From: Tsuneonella flava | GTDB taxonomy: Bacteria > Pseudomonadota > Alphaproteobacteria > Sphingomonadales > Sphingomonadaceae | Reading direction: 5' to 3' | DNA length: 64,000 nt | Assembly (NCBI RefSeq): GCF_002870965.1 | Contig: NZ_PHSO01000005.1 | Span: forward strand, 434,001 to 498,000 | Shown here: positions 50,095 to 59,211 of the stretch, in pieces | How the letters are laid out: each line of letters begins with the position of its first letter | Numbering within the stretch: position 1 is the first letter of the stretch | Notes under the pieces: generated by a model | Database searches by the model: none | The model's input: the letters and a program-made list of their open reading frames with translations, nothing else | What the model was told of the DNA's origin: nothing | Position numbers and translations under genes: made by a program

Positions 50095-52992
50095 ATGGCA
50101 ATTCTCGATTGGATCGCCGACTATCGACGTTCCCGCATAGGATTGGGGGTGGGGGCATCACTGATTGCGCTGACCGCTGCCGCGCCTTCGTTTGCACAAG
50201 AGGGAGCAAACGATGAACCAATCGTCGTCACCGGAACCCGGCTCCAGCGCGCCGACCTGACTGCGACCAGTCCGGTCAGCGTTGTTTCCGAAGATCAGAT
50301 CAGGCTTTCAGGTAACGGCACGATCGAACAAACGCTCAACGAACTGCCGCAGCTCAAGGCGCAGGGTGGGGCGACGGCGGGTAATACCAATGCCACGGGC
50401 ATATACACTGCGGACATGCGCGGGCTTGGCCCGTCGCGAACGCTGGTGCTGGTCAATGGCCGACGGTTTGTGCCGGTCAATCCCGATCTCCTCGTCGATC
50501 TATCGACAATTCCCGAAGCTTTGGTGAAGCGTGTCGAAGTGGTAACCGGCGGGGCATCGGCGGTCTATGGCTCCGATGCAGTTGCCGGTGTCGTGAACTT
50601 CATCCTCGACGACAAGTTTGAAGGGATCGAAGCCGATTACAGCTTCGCCGTGACCGAGCGGGGCGATGGGCAGCGGCACAAAGCGAGCGTGACGCTCGGC
50701 GGCAATTTCGCCGACAATCGCGGAAACGTCGTCGCCAGCCTTGCTTACCATCGCCAGTCTGCCATTTCCGCAGGCGACCGAGAATTTTCGCGAACCGCGC
50801 TGGTCGAATCCGGCGATGAACTGGTGCCCGGCGGGGGCACTCAGATTCCGGGCAGTTATCTCGGCATGTCATCCGCGCAGCGCGAACGTCTGGTCGGCGT
50901 CGATCTGGCCGGGGCCAATTGTTCGGTGACCGGGGTGCATTTCGATTCAACCGGAGCGGCGCAACCGTTCTGCAACCCCGAAGACCTTTATAACTTCGGC
51001 AGTGATAACCTGCTGATGCGCCCGCAGGAACGCTACCAGTTGACAGTGATCGGACATTACGATCTGACGGATTCGATCACGGCTTATGCCGAAGGGTATT
51101 TCGTCGATAACCTTAATAGTTTTCAGATTGCGCCTGTGGCGTTTCGCGCGCAGAATGGCCGTTCCGGGCAACTGGAAATTCCGGGGGCGGCAACCAATCC
51201 GGTGTTTTCTGTCGCCACGCGAGAATTCCTGACCGCTAATGCATGGCTGTTCGATCCCGACGGCGATGGCACCTATACATTGACCAACGTTCTGACCCGG
51301 CCAATCGAACTTGGCCCGCGTTCCTTCGATTTTCGCCGCAAATCCTATCAGGGCACGCTGGGCTTGAAGGGTAATTTTGTCATCGGGCAGCGGGACTGGG
51401 CATGGGATGCCTATTACTCCCACCAATCGGTCAGCCAATTTCGGGCGGCATATGGCACGGTTTCCAGCGACAGACTTGCTCTGGGGCTGGACGTCGTGAT
51501 CGACCCCGACACGGGCGAAGCTGTGTGCCGGACCCAGACGATGGGTTGTGTTCCCGTAAATATTTTCGGTGTCGGCTCGGTTTCGCCAGAAGCGGCAGCG
51601 TTTATCAGTCCGGCGGCGACTGCTGCAACCGAAGTGACCCGCGATCTTGCCGCGGCCACCATCAGCGGGAGCTTGTTCGACTTGCCCGCCGGTCCAGTCG
51701 CGGTCGCGTTCGGGATCGAATATCGCAAGGAAAGCTTCACCTTCAAACCCGATGCTCAGGTGGCGGCGGGTCAGCTTTCCGCCAATGTGCCCAATCCGCC
51801 CAACAGCGGCGATGTCGATGTGTTCGAACAGTATGGGGAAATCCGCATCCCCTTGCTGGCGGATCGCCCTTTCTTTCACGACCTGTCGCTGGAAGGGGCG
51901 GTCCGCTTCTCTCATTATTCGTCGATCGGCTCTACATTTGCGTATAAGCTGGGCGGGCAATGGGCGGTAACCCCCTGGCTCCGTTTGCGCGGCGCCTACC
52001 AGCAATCGGTGCGAGCGCCGAGCCTGGCGGACCTGTTCGAAAATGCCGGTTCAGGTTCTTCGTCGGGCAGCGATCCGTGCGATTACAGGCGCGCACCGTC
52101 GGCGGCGGCGAAGGCGTTCTGTGTCGCGCAGGGTATTCCCGCTGCCGATATCGGCACATTTGTGCAGGTCGGCACGAATATGAACGTGATGGACGGCGGT
52201 AACCCCAATCTCCAGGAAGAGAATTCCGATACATACACGGTCGGCATCGTCCTGACGCCGCCGTTTGCCCGGCGGCTGAACATCACTGCAGATTTTTACG
52301 ATATCGCGGTCGATAATGCGATTTCGAACGTTTCGGCACAGGCGACGATCGATCAGTGTTTTCAGGCTCTCGACCCCAGTAATCCATTCTGCCAGCGAAT
52401 TTCGCGTTTCCCCAATGGCGATATTGCGACGATTCAGACCACGCTGATGAACGTCGCCAGCCGCAAAGTGCGCGGGATCGATTTTCAAATCGATTATCGT
52501 CTGCCGCTGCAAGGCGGACTGTCGCTGTTTGGCGATACCGGCAGCCTTGTGCTCTGGTTTGCCGGCAATCGCCAGTTCGACGATACGACCGTTCCCCTGC
52601 CGGGTAGCGAGCCGATTGCCTGTTCCGGCCGGTTCGGTCCGGGCTGCACCGGGGTGCGTTCGTGGATTTCGCAGGCGTTCAAGGCCCAGGTTTCCGCAAC
52701 ATATTCCAGCGGCCCGTTGAGCGTTACGGCGCGTGGGCGCTATCTCAGCCCGATAACTCTGCGCGAAGGGCAGACCGCCTATCGCGACCAGTTCCCGGCA
52801 GAGAGTTATTTCGATCTCGCGTTGCGTGTGGAACTGACCGATAGCCTCTCGCTTTACGGTGGTGTGAACAACCTCTTTGACAACGCCCCTCCGCTGCTGG
52901 GAACGCGCATGGGCGGTCCGGTCAATACCGCGGAGGCGACTTACGATGTGCTGGGTCGCAGGTATTTCGCCGGGATCAACGTCAAATTTTGA
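50095..52992 (+). CDS. TonB-dependent outer-membrane receptor
   Basis: 965 residues. The signal peptide (about 1-35) ends APSFAQ. The plug domain starts with PIVVTGTRLQRADL and contains VEVVTGGASAVYGSDAVAGVVNFILDD. A 22-strand barrel follows and ends RRYFAGINVKF, with an aromatic C-terminal residue. The loop segments include Cys pairs (CSVTGVHFDSTGAAQPFC, CRTQTMGC, CSGRFGPGC). Gene context (exported carboxypeptidase, symporter, D-amino-acid operon) suggests a peptide or amino-acid conjugate as ligand (inference). A GntR-type site precedes it and a hairpin follows at 53003-53046. Confidence 0.93.
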   Translation: MAILDWIADYRRSRIGLGVGASLIALTAAAPSFAQEGANDEPIVVTGTRLQRADLTATSPVSVVSEDQIRLSGNGTIEQTLNELPQLKAQGGATAGNTNATGIYTADMRGLGPSRTLVLVNGRRFVPVNPDLLVDLSTIPEALVKRVEVVTGGASAVYGSDAVAGVVNFILDDKFEGIEADYSFAVTERGDGQRHKASVTLGGNFADNRGNVVASLAYHRQSAISAGDREFSRTALVESGDELVPGGGTQIPGSYLGMSSAQRERLVGVDLAGANCSVTGVHFDSTGAAQPFCNPEDLYNFGSDNLLMRPQERYQLTVIGHYDLTDSITAYAEGYFVDNLNSFQIAPVAFRAQNGRSGQLEIPGAATNPVFSVATREFLTANAWLFDPDGDGTYTLTNVLTRPIELGPRSFDFRRKSYQGTLGLKGNFVIGQRDWAWDAYYSHQSVSQFRAAYGTVSSDRLALGLDVVIDPDTGEAVCRTQTMGCVPVNIFGVGSVSPEAAAFISPAATAATEVTRDLAAATISGSLFDLPAGPVAVAFGIEYRKESFTFKPDAQVAAGQLSANVPNPPNSGDVDVFEQYGEIRIPLLADRPFFHDLSLEGAVRFSHYSSIGSTFAYKLGGQWAVTPWLRLRGAYQQSVRAPSLADLFENAGSGSSSGSDPCDYRRAPSAAAKAFCVAQGIPAADIGTFVQVGTNMNVMDGGNPNLQEENSDTYTVGIVLTPPFARRLNITADFYDIAVDNAISNVSAQATIDQCFQALDPSNPFCQRISRFPNGDIATIQTTLMNVASRKVRGIDFQIDYRLPLQGGLSLFGDTGSLVLWFAGNRQFDDTTVPLPGSEPIACSGRFGPGCTGVRSWISQAFKAQVSATYSSGPLSVTARGRYLSPITLREGQTAYRDQFPAESYFDLALRVELTDSLSLYGGVNNLFDNAPPLLGTRMGGPVNTAEATYDVLGRRYFAGINVKF

Positions 52993-53002
52993 CCGTTCCC
53001 CG

Positions 53003-53046
53003 GCCTTACCCCGACGTGCCGCATCTGCTGCAAGCCGGGGTAAGGC
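53003..53046. terminator. Hairpin after the TonB receptor gene
   Basis: A perfect 11-bp inverted repeat GCCTTACCCCG (53003-53013) and CGGGGTAAGGC (53036-53046) with a 22-nt spacer. It starts 10 nt beyond the receptor stop and lies ahead of the convergent GntR gene end. There is no T tract, so it could also be a 3'-end stabiliser. Confidence 0.42.
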
Positions 53047-53075
53047 TGCCGCTCGAAGGTCGGCTTACGCAAACT

Positions 53076-53756
53076 TCAGGCGGTTTGATTGCGATCTTTC
53101 AGAAAACGTTCGGTCGTTTCACTGCCAAGGCGCATGTGGGTTTCGATTTCTATCTCCATCGCGGGAAGGTCGTCGCCCAATGCCGCGTCGAGAAAACTGT
53201 CATGGCTATCCCGCCGCGGGCCGTGGCGGCCATGTGCCATATGGTGCGATGCCCAATACAACTGTAGTTTGCCTTTCAGCCCGTTCCACACTTCCAGCAG
53301 AATCTGATGATTGGCCGTCTCATATACTAGCGAATGCAAATGCAACTCGCGGCGAATACACTCCAGTTCATCGCCCAGATCGATCGCTTCGACCAGAGCG
53401 GCCTGCCGTGCTTTCAGTTCGTTCGCGAATTCCGCATCGCGGCGATCCCATGCGAGGCGGAACGCGAACGTTTCCAGTGTCGTTCGCAGCGAGTAGATTT
53501 CGCGTACTGCCTGTTCGGACAGTTCCACGACGTGGGTGCCGGTAAAAGGGATCTGAACCAGCAATCCTTCGTCGATAAGCTGCCTGATCGCTTCGCGCAG
53601 AGGGCCACGACTGACACCGAACTGACTGGCCAGAGCAGTTTCGATCAATGCCGAACCGGGCGCAATTTCTCCGGCAAAAATACTCCGGCGCAATTCGTCC
53701 GCGATACGGGCACCGAACGTCTGCTTTTGCAGTTTAGGGACGGTCGGCATTTTCAC
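53076..53756 (-). CDS. GntR-family regulator with FCD domain
   Basis: 226 residues. N-terminal winged helix (about 12-80): RIADELRRSIFAGEIAPGSALIETALASQFGVSRGPLREAIRQLIDEGLL. The C-terminal FCD helical domain (about 90-215) has metal-ligand-like His in ELHLHSLVYETANHQI, DSHDSFLDAAL and IETHMRLG, consistent with a metal-bound carboxylate effector. It is divergent from the symporter at 54007, convergent with the TonB receptor, and three similar palindromes lie upstream of surrounding units. It probably regulates uptake and use of an amino acid or dicarboxylate. Confidence 0.92.
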   Translation of the reverse strand: MKMPTVPKLQKQTFGARIADELRRSIFAGEIAPGSALIETALASQFGVSRGPLREAIRQLIDEGLLVQIPFTGTHVVELSEQAVREIYSLRTTLETFAFRLAWDRRDAEFANELKARQAALVEAIDLGDELECIRRELHLHSLVYETANHQILLEVWNGLKGKLQLYWASHHMAHGRHGPRRDSHDSFLDAALGDDLPAMEIEIETHMRLGSETTERFLKDRNQTA

Positions 53757-53888
53757 GACTGATCTTCCATTACTTACCTCTTTTCAGACTAGCCTATCCG
53801 AATTTGACAGGCAATCGGGCGGAGGGCCGGCCATTGATGCCGGTCCGGGAACCGTAGGCGAAAAGCGCCTCTGCTGGCTATAAATTCG

Positions 53889-53900
53889 ATTATCAACAAT
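53889..53900. promoter_or_regulatory. GntR-type operator candidate 3
   Basis: ATTATCAACAAT differs from the site at 49151 by a single base. It lies in the 250-bp divergent region between the GntR gene (133 nt away) and the symporter start (107 nt away), the classical place for autoregulation. Confidence 0.58.
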
Positions 53901-54006
53901 ATAGCTTTTGGTTAGTTTCCCCTCCGACACGAACGGTCTGAATGCCGTGGGCGAGCCAGCAATTTGTGCACGATGTCGGCATTCAGTCGGAAGGCGGGGG
54001 CAGTCG

Positions 54007-55341
54007 ATGGCAAATGCGGGTTACGGACCAAGTGGTCAGGACACGTCTCGCAGTGCCTTGCAGCGGTATTGGTTCGACATACCGTTGTGGAAACGGATCG
54101 TGCCTGCCTTCGTCGCCGGGGTGGCCGCGGGCCTGATCTGGGGCGAAGATGCGGTTCGCCTGCAATTGCTGGGCGATATATTCGTGCGGCTGGCGCGGAT
54201 GCTGGTTGCGCCGCTGATCTTCTTCACCATCACTGCTGGGGTGATCGGCGTGGGCGATCCCAAACGGTTGGGGTCGCTGGGGGTGCGCGCGTTATCGCTG
54301 TTTGCCGCCAGTGCCCTGGTCGCTGCGACGCTGGGCATGGCAATCGGCCTGATGCTGCAACCGGGTGACGGGGTAAGTCTCGTCGGTGCCAGGCCGCAGA
54401 CCATCGCGGCAGGGCGGACATTGTCCGAACAGTTGCTGTCGATCATCCCGGTCAATCCGGTACAGGCGCTGGCCGACGGGGATATGCTGGCGATCATCTT
54501 CTTCGCGATCTTCTTCGCAGTCGGCATTCTGACGCTGGGCGAGCGGGGGCAGCCGCTGGCCAATGTGATCGGGCTGGCATCCGAAGCGATGATGCGGCTG
54601 GTGGTATTTGTGATGGAAGTGGCGCCCATCGGGATGTTCGGCCTGATGGCGGCGGCCGTCGGGGCGCACGGGCTGGGTGTGTTCGTCAACATTTCTCTGC
54701 TGGCGCTGGGCACTTTGCTGGGCTGCGTTTTGCAGTTGCTGATCGTGCACGTCGGGCTGATCGCGCTGCTGGCGCGGCTATCCCCGTTGCCATACCTGCG
54801 CGGCGCGATCGACGCGCTGGTGATTGCCTTCTCGACTTCGTCCAGTTCGGCCAGCTTACCGGTCGAACTGGCCATTGCAGAGGAAAAATTCGGCATCCAC
54901 AAAAGCATTGCCTCCACTGTCCTGCCGGTTGGGGTAGGCATTGCCCGTGATGGCACGGCGATGTTCGTTGCGCTGCTGTCGATGTTCGCGATTCAGGCGC
55001 TGGGCATTGCGCCGTCGCTTGGCGATCTGATGCTGGTGGTCGCGGTATCGACGTTGCTGGCGCTGGGTGCGCCTCCGGTCCCCTCCGCCGCGATGTTCAT
55101 GATGGCGGCGGTGCTGATCGTTGTTGGGGTGAGCGATGTCGAATCCGCGCTGATCGTCGGGTTCATCCTGCCGTTCGACCGCTTGCTGGATATGATGCGA
55201 ACGACGGTCAACGTGTCGAGCAATATGGTCAATGTCACGGTGATGGCCGCGCGGCTGGGCGAGATGGAGCGGAATGTCTATGCCGCCGGAGGGCAAGCGC
55301 CCGTCGATTCATCGCCGGGCGAACATGACTTGCGCCTGTAA
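54007..55341 (+). CDS. Dicarboxylate/amino-acid:cation symporter (DAACS family)
   Basis: 444 residues from ATG 54007 (GGAAGGCGGGGG just upstream); the longer frame from 53908 has no homology-like sequence. Family signs: PLWKRIVPAFVAGVAAGLIWG at the start, LARMLVAPLIFFTITAGVIGV, the Ser-rich hairpin STSSSSASLPVELA (about 312-325), and NVSSNMVNVTVMAARLGE near the C-terminus, the substrate-binding transmembrane segment 8 pattern. Carries Na+- or H+-coupled glutamate, aspartate, serine or C4-dicarboxylates. Context with D-glutamate genes favours an acidic amino acid, possibly either enantiomer (inference). Divergent from the GntR gene. Confidence 0.92.
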   Translation: MANAGYGPSGQDTSRSALQRYWFDIPLWKRIVPAFVAGVAAGLIWGEDAVRLQLLGDIFVRLARMLVAPLIFFTITAGVIGVGDPKRLGSLGVRALSLFAASALVAATLGMAIGLMLQPGDGVSLVGARPQTIAAGRTLSEQLLSIIPVNPVQALADGDMLAIIFFAIFFAVGILTLGERGQPLANVIGLASEAMMRLVVFVMEVAPIGMFGLMAAAVGAHGLGVFVNISLLALGTLLGCVLQLLIVHVGLIALLARLSPLPYLRGAIDALVIAFSTSSSSASLPVELAIAEEKFGIHKSIASTVLPVGVGIARDGTAMFVALLSMFAIQALGIAPSLGDLMLVVAVSTLLALGAPPVPSAAMFMMAAVLIVVGVSDVESALIVGFILPFDRLLDMMRTTVNVSSNMVNVTVMAARLGEMERNVYAAGGQAPVDSSPGEHDLRL

Positions 55342-55354
55342 AGCGGAGTTGAAA

Positions 55355-56851
55355 TCAGTGCGCGGCGGCGAACGCGATCAGCGCACGATCCATATATTGT
55401 GTCGCGCGCACATCGTCGGGCACGTCGTTGGCGTAAACCGCGAAGGTGTAGCGTTTGCCGCTCGCCGTTGTCAGGTATCCGGCCAGTGCGCTGGTGGCAT
55501 TGAGAGAGCCGGTCTTGGCGTGGATCTGCCCTGCCAGCGGCGTGTCCGCGAAGCGGCGGCGTAGCGATCCGTCGGTGCCGCCGACGGGCAAAGTTTCCGC
55601 CCATTTCGCGCCCCACGGTTGCCGCGCGATCCAGTTCAGCAACGTGACCATTCCACGCGGAGCGACCCGGTTATAACTCGACATGCCCGATCCGTCCGAC
55701 AGGCTGACCATTCGTTCGGGCACACCCGCTTCGGTCAGCATGGTACGAACGACCGCTTGCCCATCGGCTATCGAGCCGGTGCCGCCAATCGCACCGATCC
55801 GCCGCAGCAGCAGATCGGCGTGGAGGTTCTGGCTGACTTTGTTGATGGTGACGATGTCGTCGTAAAGCGGGGCAGGCGTGGCGGTGGCCAGCGCAGATGG
55901 CCGGGGCGGACGCGCCGCCGGTCCGGCACGGAGTGCCGGATCGTCTTCAGGCAGCAACGGGCGATGCCGTGAGAGTACTTCACCGGTTATGGCAACGCCG
56001 CGCGTACGCAGCATTTGTGCCAGTCGCCATGCAGCGAAATGGGCAGGATCGTCGATGCCCAGGCGCAGGCTTTTCGGTTTCGCCTCGCTGCCGATGGTGC
56101 CGGTGACGATCAGCACCGGGCTGTTGGGCATCCGGTCGTAGACGATTGCTTCGCTGTCGCCTTCGATCGTTCGGGCATGATTTTCGACGGTGTAGTATTC
56201 GCTCACTGCCACTTGCGGGGCCTCTCCGACCTTGCCGGGCGTTACCAGTGCGCGGGTTTCGTTGTCGTCCAGCGTCAGTGCGGAAACCCCCGTGCCCCAC
56301 GGGCTGGGGATGTTGTTCCAGCTCATCCCCGGACTCCAGCGCTGATCGGGAAACGCGCTGTCGTCCCCCACGACATTGCCGACCCGGCGGGTTTTCGCGG
56401 CGATGGCATCGGCCAGTGTCGAGAGGCAGTCGGTCACGCAATCGTCCGCCGCAGACAGGCGCGCATCGCCATATCCGGCCAGCACGACATCGCGCGCCCC
56501 GCGATGATTGCCCGGTTCCAGCCGAACGGTCGCGCCAGCGCCTTCGGCATCGGTGAACTGGCCGCTGGCGACCGACCACATCGCCACCGCAGTGGTGAAA
56601 ATCTTGGTATTGGATGCGGGCATGAAGCGCCCTTCGGGATCGATGGCGACGATCTCTTCCCCATTGGGATCGGCGATCACCAGCCCCCAGCGTGTGCCCG
56701 GTCCGGCTTCCGCCAGTGTTGCAGCGGCATCGCTTGTTGCAGGCGAATGGGACATCTCGCGCGCAGGGGCGGTGGGGGCGCCGGTATCGGCGTGAGCGGG
56801 CACTGCCAGCAGGGCGAAGGCGATGGCAGCGGCAAGGGTCGATCTGTGCAT
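55355..56851 (-). CDS. dacB: PBP4-type D-alanyl-D-alanine carboxypeptidase/endopeptidase
   Basis: 498 residues. Signal peptide MHRSTLAAAIAFALLAVPAHA. The catalytic SxxK motif is SNTK in FMPASNTKIFTTA (Ser about residue 80), SxN lies in SLSDGSGMSSYN, and KTG in IHAKTGSLNATSALAGYL. The two insertion domains between SxxK and SxN typical of PBP4/DacB give the observed length. Trims or cuts D-Ala-containing peptide crosslinks in the periplasm, releasing D-Ala. It is convergent with the symporter (13-nt gap) and divergent from the amidohydrolase at 57008, so it is part of the D-amino-acid neighbourhood. Confidence 0.94.
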   Translation of the reverse strand: MHRSTLAAAIAFALLAVPAHADTGAPTAPAREMSHSPATSDAAATLAEAGPGTRWGLVIADPNGEEIVAIDPEGRFMPASNTKIFTTAVAMWSVASGQFTDAEGAGATVRLEPGNHRGARDVVLAGYGDARLSAADDCVTDCLSTLADAIAAKTRRVGNVVGDDSAFPDQRWSPGMSWNNIPSPWGTGVSALTLDDNETRALVTPGKVGEAPQVAVSEYYTVENHARTIEGDSEAIVYDRMPNSPVLIVTGTIGSEAKPKSLRLGIDDPAHFAAWRLAQMLRTRGVAITGEVLSRHRPLLPEDDPALRAGPAARPPRPSALATATPAPLYDDIVTINKVSQNLHADLLLRRIGAIGGTGSIADGQAVVRTMLTEAGVPERMVSLSDGSGMSSYNRVAPRGMVTLLNWIARQPWGAKWAETLPVGGTDGSLRRRFADTPLAGQIHAKTGSLNATSALAGYLTTASGKRYTFAVYANDVPDDVRATQYMDRALIAFAAAH

Positions 56852-57007
56852 CGGGCGAGGTTATCGCAACATCGCGCGGAGACAAGCGGGGGCGATACCA
56901 AGATTTGCCTTTGTCATAACCGGGCGGCATGGCGGGTTAGGGCAGACTTGCAGCGCATTGGCGTGCCCGGCACACTCGCAGCCTGCAAAACCGGGGAAGT
57001 ACCGACT

Positions 57008-58867
57008 ATGAAACGCCTCGCCCTCTGCATCGCCGCTCTTGCGCTGTCCACGGCGCATGCAGCACTGGCAGCCGATGCCATCCTGATCGAAGGGGCGCGG
57101 GTGTTCGATGGCACCGGCGCGAAGGCGCGCGTCGCCGATGTGCTGGTGGAGGGAGAGCGGATCGTCGCGGTGGGCAGCGATATCGATGTCCCTGCCGATG
57201 TCGAGCGTGTCGATGGCACTGGCAAGACCCTGATCCCCGGCCTGCACGATCTGCATACTCACACCCGTTCCCCGGCATATAGCGCGCCCGAAGATCTGCC
57301 GAAGGCATGGGCCGGATATCTGCTGGCCGGAGTTACTTCGATCAACGACTTTTCGGTGTCGGGCGAAATGATCGCGCCGATCCGCGAAATGGTGAAATCG
57401 GGCGACTACTGGGCGCCGCACCTGAACGAAGCGATCCGGTTCGGGGTGCCCGGCGGGCATGGCACCGAATATGGCTGGGGCAATTTCTTCACTATGCAAG
57501 TGGCGACCCCGCGCGCCGCCCATGCCGAAATGCCGCTGGCGCTCAGCTACAATCCCGACATGATCAAGGTTTTCGCGGACGGCTGGCGCTATGGCCGCGA
57601 TCCCGATCTGATGGATATGAACGAGCCGACACTGGCCGCTATCGTTGCGGACGCGCATAAGCAAGGAAAGCCGGTGGTGACGCACACTGTCACGCTGGAA
57701 GGGGCAAAAGTGGCGGCTGCGGCAGGTGTGAATGCGGTTGGCCACGGGGTTGGCGATGCCCCGGTCGATCAAGAGCTGATCGACCTGATGAAGAAAAATC
57801 ACACTGCCTACATCGCGACGCTGGTGGTCTATGAACCGCAACAGACGCGCACGATGTCGGCTGCGGAAATGGCCGAACTCAATCCCGGCGAACGCGCGCG
57901 GGAAGCAGCGCAGGCCGCCAGCGACGACCGTACTGTCCAGCCTTATGATGCGCGGCGCTGGGCGATCATGCGCGATAATATCCGGCGGCTGAAGAAAGCG
58001 GGCATTCCTGTCGGCATCGGCACCGATGCAGGAATCGGCGGGGTCTATCACGGGCCGGGTGCAGTGCGCGAGATCTGGTGGCTCACGCAGCTCGGCTATA
58101 CCCCGGCGCAAGCGCTGGTGGCGGCGACCCGTACCAGTGCGGAAATCATGCGGCAGGAAGGCGATCACGGCACTATCGCACCCGGTCAGCGGGCAGATCT
58201 GGTACTGGTCGATGGCCAGCCAGATAAACGGATCGAAGACCTGTGGCATGTGGCGCGGGTTTGGGTGGCCGGACGCGAAGCGCCGTTGGCGAAGCTGCGC
58301 GCGCTGCGCGATGCGCCAGCGATGTCGGCCATGCCGTCGGTGGCGATGACCGGGCCGATCATGACGGGGGCACGGGCAGACGGGCGGACCGATCTCGACA
58401 CTTTGCCGGTGGCGACCACCGATCCGGGGATCGATCATTCGCACCTGATCGCGGTTCACGATGTCCATGCAGGCGATGGGGAGCAGGAGGAAGGGAAGCA
58501 TACGTTCCTCGCTGCACAAATGGGAGCCGCCCCGCGCCCCTATGTGCAATGGGTGCTGCCGCTGACGCGCGGGCCGATCTTCGTTGCCGATGCGCGAGAA
58601 TTTGCCGGAGTCGAGTTCAAGGCGCAGGGTACGGGCCAATATCGGATGGTGCTTGAATCGTATGGCCTGTCGGGCGGCGACTGGTTCGCGGCGCCATTTA
58701 CCGCGGGTGATGGCGAAACCACGATCCGCATTCCGTTCAGCGCGTTTCGCAGTCGCGATGCCGATGCAGCACTGGACCTGTCGCAACTGCGCGCTTTGCG
58801 GATTCAGCTGTCTGGCGAAACCGGGGGCAGCGCCTCGCTGCGTCTGGGAGCTGTCCGCTTTTACTGA
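57008..58867 (+). CDS. Exported amidohydrolase with C-terminal CIA30-like domain
   Basis: 619 residues. Signal peptide MKRLALCIAALALSTAHAALA. The amidohydrolase domain (about 22-435) has the opening AILIEGARVFDGTGAKARVADVLVEG, metal site GLHDLHTHTRS, KVFADGW with the putative bridging Lys, VTHTVTLEGAK, NAVGHGVGD, and GTDAGIGG with the final Asp; ends HGTIAPGQRADLVLVDGQP. Similar proteins act as Xaa-Pro or aryl-dipeptidases. Residues about 470-619 are a separate beta domain (FVADAREFAGVEFKAQGTGQ, RIPFSAFRSRDADAALDLSQ) like CIA30 modules. The start is ATG 57008; upstream codons overlap dacB and are not coding. Confidence 0.85.
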   Translation: MKRLALCIAALALSTAHAALAADAILIEGARVFDGTGAKARVADVLVEGERIVAVGSDIDVPADVERVDGTGKTLIPGLHDLHTHTRSPAYSAPEDLPKAWAGYLLAGVTSINDFSVSGEMIAPIREMVKSGDYWAPHLNEAIRFGVPGGHGTEYGWGNFFTMQVATPRAAHAEMPLALSYNPDMIKVFADGWRYGRDPDLMDMNEPTLAAIVADAHKQGKPVVTHTVTLEGAKVAAAAGVNAVGHGVGDAPVDQELIDLMKKNHTAYIATLVVYEPQQTRTMSAAEMAELNPGERAREAAQAASDDRTVQPYDARRWAIMRDNIRRLKKAGIPVGIGTDAGIGGVYHGPGAVREIWWLTQLGYTPAQALVAATRTSAEIMRQEGDHGTIAPGQRADLVLVDGQPDKRIEDLWHVARVWVAGREAPLAKLRALRDAPAMSAMPSVAMTGPIMTGARADGRTDLDTLPVATTDPGIDHSHLIAVHDVHAGDGEQEEGKHTFLAAQMGAAPRPYVQWVLPLTRGPIFVADAREFAGVEFKAQGTGQYRMVLESYGLSGGDWFAAPFTAGDGETTIRIPFSAFRSRDADAALDLSQLRALRIQLSGETGGSASLRLGAVRFY

Positions 58868-58910
58868 TGGGGGAGGGTTCGCGCCTACGGCGCCCTTGGT
58901 AGCGACACTT

Positions 58911-59030
58911 TCGTCATTGCAGACATAGTGAAGCAATGCGTGGTGTGACGATGCTGCCTATCGCATCGGTTGTGATTGAAGCGAGGTGCAGTTCATGGAT
59001 TACCGCGTCGCTACGCTCCTCGCAATGACG
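58911..59030. repeat. Dispersed inverted repeat, second complete copy
   Basis: Left arm TCGTCATTGCAGACATAGTG then AAGCAATGCG and right arm ATGGATTACCGCGTCGCTAC then GCTCCTCGCAATGACG match the two arms of the unit at 15937-16053, with a 53-base-class spacer of unrelated sequence. Both copies sit between convergent genes. Confidence 0.8.
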
Positions 59031-59125
59031 GGGGGACGGGATTGTCTCTGGTCAAGTCGTGTTCCTGCCTGCCGTCACCACGGCGCACGAGCCGGGGTCC
59101 AGCTTCTGCAGGGCAATGCCTTGGA

Positions 59126-59162
59126 AGAAAAGCACCGCCCCGGATCGGGGCCGGGGCGGTGC
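59126..59162 (-). terminator. Intrinsic terminator of the dgc operon
   Basis: On the minus strand GCACCGCCCCGG pairs perfectly with CCGGGGCGGTGC (12 bp, 59162-59151 with 59143-59132) around a 7-nt loop, followed by TTTTCTT. It is 49 nt past the D-aminoacylase stop. Confidence 0.9.
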
Positions 59163-59211
59163 ATGATGAGGCGAACTTCGTTCCACCTCACCGAATCTGA
59201 CTTGCCGCGCC

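Larger units (their letters stand above)
58868..59211. other. Intergenic region with repeat and terminator
   Basis: 344 bases between convergent genes. It holds a complete copy of the dispersed inverted repeat (58911-59030) and the intrinsic terminator of the D-aminoacylase operon (59126-59162). No gene was seen. Confidence 0.7.

Noticed and set aside
56861-58936. Long minus-strand frame opposite the amidohydrolase
   Set aside because: The plus-strand gene has a signal peptide and all amidohydrolase metal motifs; the opposite frame is Arg/His-rich and has none.
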